Assembly (NCBI RefSeq): GCF_001665785.1 | Contig: NZ_LZSO01000017.1 | Span: 235,997 to 299,996 of the forward strand | Direction: 5' to 3' | DNA from: Mycolicibacterium peregrinum | Lineage (GTDB): Bacteria; Actinomycetota; Actinomycetes; Mycobacteriales; Mycobacteriaceae | DNA: 64,000 bases | Shown here: positions 29,958-41,616 of the stretch, piece by piece | Layout: each line of letters begins with the position of its first letter | How positions within the stretch are numbered: position 1 is the stretch's first letter | Made by a program: the position numbers and the translations under genes | The notes under the pieces: generated by a model | Database searches by the model: none | What the model was told of the DNA's origin: nothing | The model's input: only the letters and a program-made list of their open reading frames with translations

Positions 29958-31169
29958 GTGTCGGAAAGTACAGTCGCCTCCTCGCCCGAGCGCTCGTCAG
30001 CGGAGCGCACCCCGCAAGTTGTGATCGAAGACGCCGAGATCTTCGAACACCATGAAGGCGGAAAGCTCTCGGTCGAGTTGAAGGAGCCGCTGGACACCCA
30101 GCGTGCGCTGTCGATCGCCTACACCCCCGGCGTCGCCCAGGTGAGCCGGGCGATCGCCACTGACCACACTCTCGCGGCCAAGTACACGTGGGCCAACCGC
30201 CTGGTCGTGGTGGTCAGCGACGGCACTGCGGTGCTGGGCCTCGGCGATATCGGTCCCGCGGCGTCGCTCCCGGTCATGGAGGGCAAGAGCGCGCTGTTCA
30301 AGTCCTTCGGCGGGCTGAACTCGATCCCGATCGTGCTCGACACCAAGGATCCCGACGAGATCGTCGAAACCCTGATCCGGCTGCGTCCGACGTTCGGCGC
30401 GGTGAACCTCGAGGACATCTCTGCCCCGCGCTGCTTCGAGATCGAGCGCCGGGTGATCGAGGCGCTGGACTGCCCGGTCATGCACGATGACCAGCACGGC
30501 ACGGCGATCGTGGTGCTGGCCGCGCTGCTGGGCGCCACGAAGGTGCTTGAGCGTGACATCCATTCATTGCGTGTGGTCATCTCGGGCGCAGGTGCGGCGG
30601 GAGTGGCCTGCGCCAACATCTTGCTGAACAAAGGCATCACCGACGTCGTCGTGCTTGATTCGCAGGGCATCGTGCATTCCGGCCGCGACAACCTCAACAG
30701 CTTCAAGGCCGAGCTGGCCGGACGGACCAATCCGCGCAAGCTCACCGGTGGCGTGGCCGAGGCGCTCGAGGGTGCCGACGTCTTCCTCGGGGTGTCCGCA
30801 GGCGTCGTGCCCGAGGAGCTCATCGCGACCATGGCGCCCAACAGCATCGTCTTCGCGCTGTCCAACCCGGATCCGGAGATCCACCCGGACGCGGCCCGCA
30901 AGTACGCGGCGGTGGTCGCGACCGGACGCAGCGACTTCCCGAACCAGATCAACAACGTGCTGGCCTTCCCCGGGGTGTTCCGCGGTGCGCTCGACGCCGG
31001 TGCCCGCAGGATCACCGAGAAGATGAAGGTGGCGGCTGCCGAGGCCATCTTCTCGGTCGTCGGCGACGATCTGGCGGTCGACCACATCGTGCCCAGCGCG
31101 CTGGATCCGCGGGTCGGCCCCGCGGTGGCGGCGGCGGTCGCGGCGGCGGTTGACCCCGCAGAGTCCTGA
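29958..31169 (+). CDS. NAD(P)-dependent malic enzyme
   Basis: A short bacterial malic enzyme of 403 residues with no phosphotransacetylase extension. It oxidatively decarboxylates malate to pyruvate. The malic N-terminal domain contains YTPGVA (Tyr55) and GKSALFK (Lys110), with metal-site acids in NLEDI (E152, D153) and MHDDQHGTA (D178). A Rossmann NAD-binding loop, ISGAGAAGVAC, follows, with the SNPDPEI block later. At this place M. tuberculosis has mdh (malate dehydrogenase), so the locus has a different malate enzyme here. lpqZ starts nine bases after its stop. Confidence 0.92.
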   Translation: MSESTVASSPERSSAERTPQVVIEDAEIFEHHEGGKLSVELKEPLDTQRALSIAYTPGVAQVSRAIATDHTLAAKYTWANRLVVVVSDGTAVLGLGDIGPAASLPVMEGKSALFKSFGGLNSIPIVLDTKDPDEIVETLIRLRPTFGAVNLEDISAPRCFEIERRVIEALDCPVMHDDQHGTAIVVLAALLGATKVLERDIHSLRVVISGAGAAGVACANILLNKGITDVVVLDSQGIVHSGRDNLNSFKAELAGRTNPRKLTGGVAEALEGADVFLGVSAGVVPEELIATMAPNSIVFALSNPDPEIHPDAARKYAAVVATGRSDFPNQINNVLAFPGVFRGALDAGARRITEKMKVAAAEAIFSVVGDDLAVDHIVPSALDPRVGPAVAAAVAAAVDPAES

Positions 31170-31177
31170 GTTCACCG

Positions 31178-32017
31178 ATGCGCCGCATGCTGGCGTCGGC
31201 GCTGCTGGTGCTGTTCGCGCTGGCGTCAGCGGGTTGCGGCCACTCGGCTCCCGCCGCTCTCGCGGTCGGTGCCGGGCCCGCGCCCGAGTCGGTGTTGCTC
31301 GGGCACCTGTATGCGGCGGCGCTGCGCTACTACGGCACGCCGGCCGTGGTCACCGAGACCGACGGCGTGCCCGGCGTGCTCGATTCGGGATCGGTCACGG
31401 TGCAGCCGGGGTTCACCGGCCGGTTCCTGACCGCCCTGAATCCGACTGCCACGGCCCGCGCGGATGAACAGGTCTACCGGGACCTGGTGTCGGCGCTGCC
31501 CGAGGGTGTCGCCGCCGGTGACTACACCATGTCGGCCCAGGACAAGCCGGCGCTGGTTGTCACCGAGGCGACGGCCAAAGCCTGGGGTGGGACGGATCTG
31601 AGCGCGGTGCGGCGCAACTGTGCCAAGGCCCGGCCGGGTGCGGTGGCCGGCGCCAAGACACCCACGACGGTGGGTTCCTGCGCCCTGCCCGAGCCCGGCA
31701 GGTTCCCCGACGCGAAGAGCCTGTTCGCCGCCCTGCGGGCCGGCACGATCAACGCGGCCTGGTCGACGACGGCCGATCCGGCCATCCCGTCGGACCTGAC
31801 CGTGCTGGCCGACAAGACCGCATTGATCCGCGGTGAGAATGTGGTGCCGCTGTATCGCCGCAACACACTCGACGAGCATCAGATCCTGGCGCTCAACGAG
31901 ATCGCCGGCGTCCTCGACACCGGGTCACTGGCCGATATGCGCAGGCAGGTCGCCGAGGGCAAGGATCCTGCGGCGGTGGCCGATGCGTTCCTGCAGGCCA
32001 ACCCTCTGGGCCACTGA
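31178..32017 (+). CDS. lpqZ: LpqZ, osmoprotectant-type substrate-binding lipoprotein
   Basis: A 279-residue exported lipoprotein: signal peptide MRRMLASALLVLFALASAGC with lipobox ASAGC and Cys20. The mature part resembles OpuAC/glycine-betaine-binding proteins (LYAAALRYYGTPAVVTE, VVPLYRRNTLDEHQILALNEI). No permease or ATPase is adjacent, so it is an orphan binding protein, perhaps serving a transporter elsewhere. It follows the malic enzyme gene closely and is probably co-transcribed. Orthologue of Rv1244. Confidence 0.88.
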   Translation: MRRMLASALLVLFALASAGCGHSAPAALAVGAGPAPESVLLGHLYAAALRYYGTPAVVTETDGVPGVLDSGSVTVQPGFTGRFLTALNPTATARADEQVYRDLVSALPEGVAAGDYTMSAQDKPALVVTEATAKAWGGTDLSAVRRNCAKARPGAVAGAKTPTTVGSCALPEPGRFPDAKSLFAALRAGTINAAWSTTADPAIPSDLTVLADKTALIRGENVVPLYRRNTLDEHQILALNEIAGVLDTGSLADMRRQVAEGKDPAAVADAFLQANPLGH

Positions 32018-32025
32018 CCGGAGCG

Positions 32026-32850
32026 TCAGCTCGGCATGGCCTTTCCGACCGCCGAGGCGAACAGCCGCTGGTACCCCGAGCCGGTGATCCGGACGATCAC
32101 GTCGAGGATCTTGGCATCGGGCCCGACGAGCACGCGCGCCTTGTTCTTGCGCACTGCCTCGAGGATGATCTTGGCCGCGCGCTGCGGCGTGGTGTTGGCC
32201 AGCTTCTTGTCGAAGGACTCGGCGAGCGCCTTCTGGTCCAGCCCCTCGGCGGTGGTCGCGTTGCGCGCGATGGCGGTCTTGATCCCGCCGGGATGCACGC
32301 AGGTCACCTTGACCGGATGCTTGGCCACGATCATTTCCTGGCGCAGGGCCTCGGTGAAGCCGCGCACCGCGAACTTGGCCGAGTTGTAGGCCGCCTGACC
32401 GGGCACCGAGAAGATGCCGAACAGGCTCGACACGTTGACGACATGTCCGTCGCCGGAAGCGATCAGGTGCGGCAGGAACGCCTTGGTGCCGTTGACGACG
32501 CCCCAGTAGTCGACGTCCATCACGCGCTCGATGTCCTTGAACTGGCTGACTTCGACATCGCCGGTGAAGGCGATACCCGCGTTGTTGTAGATCTGGTTGA
32601 CCTTGCCGAAGTGTTCCTTGACCGCGTCCGCGTACAGCAGGAACGCCTCGCGCTCGGTGACGTCGAGCCGGTCGGTCTTCACCTCGGCGCCGATGGCCTT
32701 CAGGCGTTCCTCCGTGACCGCCAGACCCTCGACGTCGACGTCGCTGATCGCCAGCTTGGCCCCGGAACGTCCGAGTTCAATGGCCAGTGCCTGTCCGATT
32801 CCCGATCCGGCGCCGGTGACGACGGCAACCTTTCCGGCGAAGCCCTCCAT
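32026..32850 (-). CDS. Short-chain dehydrogenase/reductase (Rv1245c-like)
   Basis: A classical SDR of 274 residues. The NAD(P)-binding motif TGAGSGIG is at 12-19, the structural NNAG at 89-92, and the catalytic set S142, Y155 and K159 (AYNSAK). The acidic D37 after strand 2 suggests NAD preference. AGGGAG precedes the ATG. The C-terminal half contains KILDVIVRITGSGYQRLF, which may associate with membranes. The substrate is unknown. It is convergent with lpqZ with only eight bases between, including a 5-bp stem. Confidence 0.88.
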   Translation of the reverse strand: MEGFAGKVAVVTGAGSGIGQALAIELGRSGAKLAISDVDVEGLAVTEERLKAIGAEVKTDRLDVTEREAFLLYADAVKEHFGKVNQIYNNAGIAFTGDVEVSQFKDIERVMDVDYWGVVNGTKAFLPHLIASGDGHVVNVSSLFGIFSVPGQAAYNSAKFAVRGFTEALRQEMIVAKHPVKVTCVHPGGIKTAIARNATTAEGLDQKALAESFDKKLANTTPQRAAKIILEAVRKNKARVLVGPDAKILDVIVRITGSGYQRLFASAVGKAMPS

Positions 32851-32919
32851 AGAACACTCCCTTGTGTGGTTCGAATGGTGTCGAGATTAGCCGGTACCCG
32901 CGGTCCCGTGTGAGTCGGG

Positions 32920-33180
32920 CTACGACGCCGCCGCGCTGACGGGGCGCCACACTTCGGCCAGCGTTTCCAGCGGGATTCCGAGAGCGTCGCTCAGACCGAC
33001 GACCGTGCCGAACGCGGGGGAGGGCAGCCGGCCCGTCTCGATCTTGCGCAGGGTCTCCGGGGAAATGCCTGCGTGCTCGGCAACCTCGTCGAGCGATCGG
33101 TCGGCGCGAGCGGCCCGCAGTGTCTCGCCGAGCCGTCGGCCGGCGGCGATCTGTGCGGGGGTGAGCGGGGTGCGAACCAC
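32920..33180 (-). CDS. XRE-family helix-turn-helix regulator
   Basis: An 86-residue DNA-binding protein composed almost wholly of a lambda-Cro/XRE domain (LDEVAEHAGISPETLRKIETGRL, about residues 30-52). The GTG at 33180 has TACCGT six bases upstream. It is divergent from an extra methionine aminopeptidase gene, and two GGTATTT(A/T)(A/T)ATACC palindromes lie between them, so it probably autoregulates and controls map. In M. tuberculosis this place, between Rv1245c and kgd, holds the relBE toxin-antitoxin pair. This protein resembles an antitoxin in size, but no toxin-like partner is present. Confidence 0.82.
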   Translation of the reverse strand: MVRTPLTPAQIAAGRRLGETLRAARADRSLDEVAEHAGISPETLRKIETGRLPSPAFGTVVGLSDALGIPLETLAEVWRPVSAAAS

Positions 33181-33186
33181 GACACC

Positions 33187-33192
33187 ACGGTA
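33187..33192 (-). promoter_or_regulatory. Candidate -10 of the XRE gene (leaderless)
   Basis: TACCGT on the minus strand, six bases before the GTG at 33180. It abuts the first palindrome at 33198. Confidence 0.5.
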
Positions 33193-33197
33193 GCGCC

Positions 33198-33211
33198 GGT
33201 ATTTATATACC
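33198..33211. promoter_or_regulatory. XRE operator, copy 1
   Basis: GGTATTTATATACC, arms GGTAT/ATACC, extended by an outer C-G pair. It is centred 23 bp from copy 2, about two helical turns, so dimers would bind one face of the DNA. Confidence 0.7.
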
Positions 33212-33220
33212 GCTAGTGTT

Positions 33221-33234
33221 GGTATTTAAATACC
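33221..33234. promoter_or_regulatory. XRE operator, copy 2
   Basis: GGTATTTAAATACC, a perfect 14-bp palindrome. It overlaps the expected start of transcription for map (TAGTGT at 33214-33219 would be the -10). Confidence 0.75.
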
Positions 33235-33249
33235 GGAAAGGATGTGGAC

Positions 33250-34011
33250 ATGGTCGAGCTGAAAACCGCCGACGAGATCGAGAAGATGCGGGTCACCGGG
33301 CGGTTCGTGGCCGAGGTGCTCAGCGAGTTGAGCGGGCTCGCCGAGGTCGGCATCAACCTGCTCGACCTCGAACATCACGCCCGCGACATGGTGAAACGCC
33401 GTGGAGCGGAGTCCTGCTACTGGGACTACGCTCCGTCGTTCGGCCGGGGTCCGTTTCGCAACGTCATCTGCCTGTCGGTCAATGACGCTGTGCTGCACGG
33501 TCTTCCGCATAACTACCGGCTCAACGACGGCGACGTGTTGAGCATGGACTTCGCCGTGTCGATCGACGGCTGGGTCGCCGACGCGGCCCGCACCGTGATC
33601 GTGGGGACGCCCGCGGCCGCCGACGTGCGCCTGATCCGGGCCACCGAGGAGGCGCTGGCCGCCGGAACCGCCGCAGCTCGACCCGGCAATCGGCTGGGCG
33701 ACATCTCGGCGGCCATCGGAGCCGTCGTCGCCGATTACGGCTATCCGGTCAACCTGGACTTCGGCGGGCACGGGCTGGGCCGGACCATGCACGAGGACCC
33801 ACACGTACCCAACCGGGGCACGCCGGGCCGCGGCATGCCGTTGCGAGTGGGGATGACGCTGGCGCTGGAACCGTGGCTGGCCGCGGGCACCAACCGCATC
33901 GTCTACGACCGCGACGGCTGGACCATCCGATCGGCCGACGGGTCACGCACCGCGCACAGCGAGAACACCGTCGCGATCACCGATGCGGGCCCACAGGTAC
34001 TGACGTGTTGA
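33250..34011 (+). CDS. map: Type I methionine aminopeptidase (extra copy)
   Basis: A 253-residue pita-bread metallopeptidase that removes initiator Met from nascent proteins. All five metal ligands are visible: D100, D111, H174, E207 and E238, plus H83 (HGLP) and H181. There is no N-terminal zinc-finger or SH3-binding linker. The ATG at 33250 follows GGAAAGGA with seven bases; a GTG at 33244 is the alternative. Mycobacteria have map genes elsewhere, so this copy is likely conditional, under the divergent XRE regulator. It is convergent with the MHS transporter gene. Confidence 0.9.
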   Translation: MVELKTADEIEKMRVTGRFVAEVLSELSGLAEVGINLLDLEHHARDMVKRRGAESCYWDYAPSFGRGPFRNVICLSVNDAVLHGLPHNYRLNDGDVLSMDFAVSIDGWVADAARTVIVGTPAAADVRLIRATEEALAAGTAAARPGNRLGDISAAIGAVVADYGYPVNLDFGGHGLGRTMHEDPHVPNRGTPGRGMPLRVGMTLALEPWLAAGTNRIVYDRDGWTIRSADGSRTAHSENTVAITDAGPQVLTC

Positions 34012-34020
34012 GCCTGCCGA

Positions 34021-35334
34021 TCAGTGCTCCGGCCGCAACAGCAGGGTGGCGACGACGCTGACGACCGCGGTGGCCACCAGATATCCGCACGCCAGCCACG
34101 GCGTGCCGCCGCCGGCGGCGATCAGCGCCGTGAGGATCAGCGGGGTCAGGCCCGAGGCGTAGACACCGGAGAGCTGATACACCGTCGACAGCCCGGTGTA
34201 TCGGGTCCGGGTCGGGAACAGCGACGCGTAGAGCGTGCCCTGCGCACCGTAGAACCAGGCATGAATGACGCCGAACGCCAACACCATTCCGATCGCATAC
34301 GCCACGATGCTGCCGGTGCCGAACAATGCGAACGCCGGGAACACCACGACGCCATAGGCGGCGATACCGGACGCGTAGACGGCTTTCGGGCTGAACCGGT
34401 CGGCCAGCAGACCCGACACCGGCAGCAGCACCGCCATGAGCAACGCCGCCGCCGTCACCACAACCAGCACCGGCACCTTGCCCAGATGCAGCGTGGCGGT
34501 GGCGTACGAGATGGTGAACACGCCCCAGGTGTTGAACGCGGCGCCCTCGCCCCAGCGCGACAGCAGGCCCAGCACGGTCGAGCGCAGCACCGGAGGGCGG
34601 AAGATCTCCTTCACGGGGACCGCAGAGCGTTCGTCGTCGTCGCGCAGTTTCTCGAACGCCGGTGTCTCGGCCACCCGGAACCGCACCACGACGCCGAAGA
34701 TCACCAGCACCACGCTGAACAGGAAAGCGATCCGCCAGCCGTAGGTCTGGAATGCCTCGGCCGACAGCCACACCTGCAGCAGCACGAACACGCCGGTGCC
34801 GAGGGCAAGGCCCAAGGCGAGTCCCACCTGAGGGATGCTGCCGAACAGCCCGCGGCGATTTCGGGGGCTGTGCTCGACGGCCAGCAGCACCGCGCCTGCC
34901 CATTCGCCGCCGAGGGCGAATCCCTGGACCACGCGCAACACCAGCAGCAGGACCGGGGCCAGCACACCGATCTGCGCGGCGGTGGGCAGCACACCCATCA
35001 GCGCGGTGGCCGCGCCCATCAACAGCATGGTCAGCGCCAGCGTCTTCTTCCGGCCGATGCGGTCGCCGATATGTCCGAAGACGAATCCGCCGATGGGCCG
35101 GACCAGGAACCCGACCGCGAACGTGGCGAAGGCCAGCATCGTGCCGACGAACGAGCTCTGGTCCGGGAAGAACGTGTGGTTGAACACCAGGCTCGCGGCC
35201 GTGGCATACAGGAAGAAGTCGTACCACTCGATGGTGGTCCCGAGCACGCTGGCCAGCACGGCGGTGCGCACCGTTGCGGGAGTGTTGGGTGTAGCTGGCT
35301 CTTCATCGACGACCGGGTCAGCTGCGATAGTCAC
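34021..35334 (-). CDS. MHS-family MFS transporter (metabolite:H+ symporter)
   Basis: A 12-helix major facilitator of about 437 residues. The MHS signatures are GTTIEWYDFFLYATAASLVF at the first helix, GHIGDRIGRKK in the loop between helices 2 and 3, and RVVQGFALGGEWAGA. Members import organic acids or osmolytes such as proline, betaine or shikimate; the substrate cannot be told. The start is uncertain: GTG 35334 gives the usual short N-terminus, and further in-frame GTGs lie up to 35382. Together with the XRE-map pair it occupies the segment between the SDR and kgd that differs from M. tuberculosis. Confidence 0.82.
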   Translation of the reverse strand: MTIAADPVVDEEPATPNTPATVRTAVLASVLGTTIEWYDFFLYATAASLVFNHTFFPDQSSFVGTMLAFATFAVGFLVRPIGGFVFGHIGDRIGRKKTLALTMLLMGAATALMGVLPTAAQIGVLAPVLLLVLRVVQGFALGGEWAGAVLLAVEHSPRNRRGLFGSIPQVGLALGLALGTGVFVLLQVWLSAEAFQTYGWRIAFLFSVVLVIFGVVVRFRVAETPAFEKLRDDDERSAVPVKEIFRPPVLRSTVLGLLSRWGEGAAFNTWGVFTISYATATLHLGKVPVLVVVTAAALLMAVLLPVSGLLADRFSPKAVYASGIAAYGVVVFPAFALFGTGSIVAYAIGMVLAFGVIHAWFYGAQGTLYASLFPTRTRYTGLSTVYQLSGVYASGLTPLILTALIAAGGGTPWLACGYLVATAVVSVVATLLLRPEH

Positions 35335-35409
35335 CCTAGATGAGTAGCCGCCCGCGCCGACCCGGCCCACCGTTGCGCGCACGGTGATGTAAACCCCTCG
35401 CCCAAAACC

Positions 35410-35450
35410 ACGAAATGGTCGCTACCGACGTGCGGCAGCGACCATTTCGT
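35410..35450 (-). terminator. Intrinsic terminator of kgd
   Basis: A perfect 14-bp stem (ACGAAATGGTCGCT at 35410-35423 with its complement at 35437-35450) and a 13-base loop, starting 16 bases past the kgd stop. On the minus strand GGTTTTGGG follows the stem, giving a short U-run. Confidence 0.75.
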
Positions 35451-35465
35451 TGATCCGGGCGCCGC

Positions 35466-39179
<3,714 letters not shown>

Positions 39180-39284
39180 GGCAGACACTCGCCTCGATTC
39201 TTGTGTCCGGCTCGCCGTCACAAGGAGGCGTGCCGCTTGTGTTCTTCTGTGTGCGGTTGGCCCCGCTCGACCGCCGCATAAAGG

Positions 39285-40091
39285 CTATCGCCTTTCGGCT
39301 CCGCCTGAGGTCGGCATGGGGTTGGCTGACGCGGCGGACGGCAGCACATGCAACGTTGCAGGCCACCGCGGCGGGGGCGCGCCGAACGCCTGGCGGGCGT
39401 TGGCGACGATCTTCTTACCCATCAACCGGTTGCCGACACCGCCGATGACAGCCCCGATACCCACCGGCAGCATCTTGCCGAAAGCCATCGCGCCGCGCTT
39501 GAGCGTATACCGCTTGACGAAGTACTTGAGCAGCCGGGAGTTGAGCTGCGAGACCGCGGGCAACGGCAGTGTCGCGGCGCCGTCGGACAGCCACGCGCCG
39601 CTGGTGCGCCCGGTGCCCAGGAGGTCGGCGATGGCGTGCTTGCTGTCGTCGCCGACCAGGACGGAGAGCACCAGCGCGCGACGTCGTTCGCGGTGGTCGG
39701 CGGGGATGCCGTGCACCTCGGCGACCGCGAGCACGAACACCGACGTGGCTTCCAGGAAGACGACGGTCTCCCCGGCCACGGCCGACAGCGCAGCCAGGGT
39801 TCCGATGCCCGGGAACGCCGCCGCGGAGCCGACGGCGGCACCGCTGGCCATCACCGCGGCCAGGTAGTGCTTCTCGAGCCGGGTGACGATCTCTGCCGGG
39901 GTGGCGTTGGGCTGTTGGCTGCGCAGCCGGTCCACGTAGGCCTTGACCGCGGGGGCCTGAACGCGCGAGCTGCGTTCGATGACATGGGACAGCACCTTGG
40001 CCGCCGCGCTGGGGTCTTCGGTCTCCTCGACCTTCGCCGGCAGTTGCTTCGACCGCGCAAACACTTCGGGGCCTCCCAGTTGTGAACCCAT
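39285..40091 (-). CDS. Conserved membrane-associated protein (Rv1249c-like)
   Basis: A 268-residue protein. Residues 80-125 are hydrophobic and glycine/alanine-rich (AAVMASGAAVGSAAAFPGIG then TLAALSAVAGETVVFLEATSVFVLAVAEVHG), as in EcsC-like proteins, and a second Gly-rich stretch is GKMLPVGIGAVIGGVGNRLMGKK near 215-237. I assign no function. It begins with an ATG 146 bases from the divergent Bcr/CflA pump gene and ends 105 bases upstream of kgd, on the same strand. Orthologue of Rv1249c by position and sequence. Confidence 0.72.
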   Translation of the reverse strand: MGSQLGGPEVFARSKQLPAKVEETEDPSAAAKVLSHVIERSSRVQAPAVKAYVDRLRSQQPNATPAEIVTRLEKHYLAAVMASGAAVGSAAAFPGIGTLAALSAVAGETVVFLEATSVFVLAVAEVHGIPADHRERRRALVLSVLVGDDSKHAIADLLGTGRTSGAWLSDGAATLPLPAVSQLNSRLLKYFVKRYTLKRGAMAFGKMLPVGIGAVIGGVGNRLMGKKIVANARQAFGAPPPRWPATLHVLPSAASANPMPTSGGAERR

Positions 40092-40237
40092 CGTCGGTTG
40101 CCAGGCTAACCCGTGGCCTGTCGCAGGGAGAACGAACGACGGCAGGCTTCGGGTGCCCGAGGGTGACGGCTGTCACTGGGTATACCCGCCGGACGCAACC
40201 GGGAACAAAAAACTCGAATGCGGGGCTGTTCAACTTC

Positions 40238-41536
40238 ATGGCATCATCGCCCGACGTGAGGAAGGCAGCATCGGTAACTGTGCACAGTCCGGTGCCGAGC
40301 CGGATCCGGATGATTCTCGTGTTGGGGGCTCTCGTCGCGCTGGGTCCGCTGACCATCGACATGTATCTGCCGGCTCTGCCCCGCATCGCCGACGAGCTCA
40401 CGGTCTCCTCCTCGGTGGCGCAGCTGACGCTCACCGGCACGCTGGCCGGCCTGGCCCTGGGGCAGCTGATCGTCGGTCCGCTGTCGGACTCGCTGGGCCG
40501 TAGGCGCCCCTTGATGGCGGGCATCGTGCTGCACATGGTGGCCTCGGTGCTGTGTGTCCTGGCGCCCGACATCGCGATCCTGGGGTTGGCACGTGCACTG
40601 CAGGGCATGGGTGCGGCAGCCGCCTCGGTGGTGGCCATCGCCGTCGTCGGTGACCTGTTCAGTGGAACCGTGGCGGCCACCGTGATGTCGCGGTTGATGC
40701 TCGTGCTCGGGGTGGCCCCGGTGCTGGCGCCATCGTTGGGCGCGGCGGTGCTGTTGCACGGCTCGTGGCACTGGGTCTTCGTCGCGCTCGTGGTGGTGGC
40801 CGGCGGACTGCTGGCGATGGCCGCGCTGGCCCTGCCCGAGACATTGCCGGTTTCGCACCGCCGCCCACTGGCGGTGCGCGGGATCATCGGCACCTACGCC
40901 GAGCTTCTGCGTGACGCGCGATTCGTCATCCTCGTTCTGGTCGCCGCGCTCGGCATGTCGGGACTGTTCGCCTACATCTCGGCAGCGCCGTTCGTGCTGC
41001 AGGGCGACTACGGTCTGGACCAGCAGGCGTTCGCGCTCGTGTTCGCCGCCGGCGCGGTCGCGCTGATCGGCTCCACCCAATTCAACGTGGTGCTGCTGCG
41101 CCGGTTCTCGCCCCAGGCCATCACGATGGCGGCGCTGAGCTGGTCGGCGTTCGCCGGGTTGGTGTTCATCGTGCTGACCGTCGCGCACGTGGGCGGGCTG
41201 GCGGCGTTCGTGGTCCCGGTGCTGGCGATCCTGGCTGGGATGGGCCTGGTGCTTCCCAACGCCCCGGCCCTCGCGCTGTCGCGTCACCCCGACGCCGCGG
41301 GCACGGCGGCGGCGTTGCTGGGCGCGGCGCAGTTCGGGCTCGGTGCCGCTGTGGCTCCGGCGATCGGGGCGCTGGGCAACGGCGCGCTGGCGTTGTCGTG
41401 GGTGATGACGGCAGGCATGGCGGTCGCCTTGGCGGCGCTGCTGCTGGTCGGTCGGCGTAACGGCGAGGATGAGCCTGGCGAATATTCAGGCGACACGCTC
41501 GACGTCGCTCCAGAGGCGGTTGTCGAGCCGGCCTGA
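40238..41536 (+). CDS. Bcr/CflA-type drug efflux MFS transporter
   Basis: A 12-helix exporter of 432 residues. Hallmarks are the first helix [20 protein letters not shown] with the DMYLPA motif of the Bcr/CflA group, [12 protein letters not shown] in the loop between helices 2 and 3, and [21 protein letters not shown] at helix 5. Such pumps export chloramphenicol, bicyclomycin or sulfonamides. The ATG at 40238 was chosen because it leaves a short N-terminus; the frame continues upstream to 40082, overlapping the divergent gene. The low-GC patch just before the start (40203-40222) is probably promoter DNA. Confidence 0.85.
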   Translation: MASSPDVRKAASVTVHSPVPSRIRMILVLGALVALGPLTIDMYLPALPRIADELTVSSSVAQLTLTGTLAGLALGQLIVGPLSDSLGRRRPLMAGIVLHMVASVLCVLAPDIAILGLARALQGMGAAAASVVAIAVVGDLFSGTVAATVMSRLMLVLGVAPVLAPSLGAAVLLHGSWHWVFVALVVVAGGLLAMAALALPETLPVSHRRPLAVRGIIGTYAELLRDARFVILVLVAALGMSGLFAYISAAPFVLQGDYGLDQQAFALVFAAGAVALIGSTQFNVVLLRRFSPQAITMAALSWSAFAGLVFIVLTVAHVGGLAAFVVPVLAILAGMGLVLPNAPALALSRHPDAAGTAAALLGAAQFGLGAAVAPAIGALGNGALALSWVMTAGMAVALAALLLVGRRNGEDEPGEYSGDTLDVAPEAVVEPA

Positions 41537-41616
41537 CCCGGTCCCGGGTAGCGTCAGCTGGGCCCGCCAACTACCCAACAAAGGTCGAACCCGAGGCCCA
41601 ACCCACCACATTCGAC

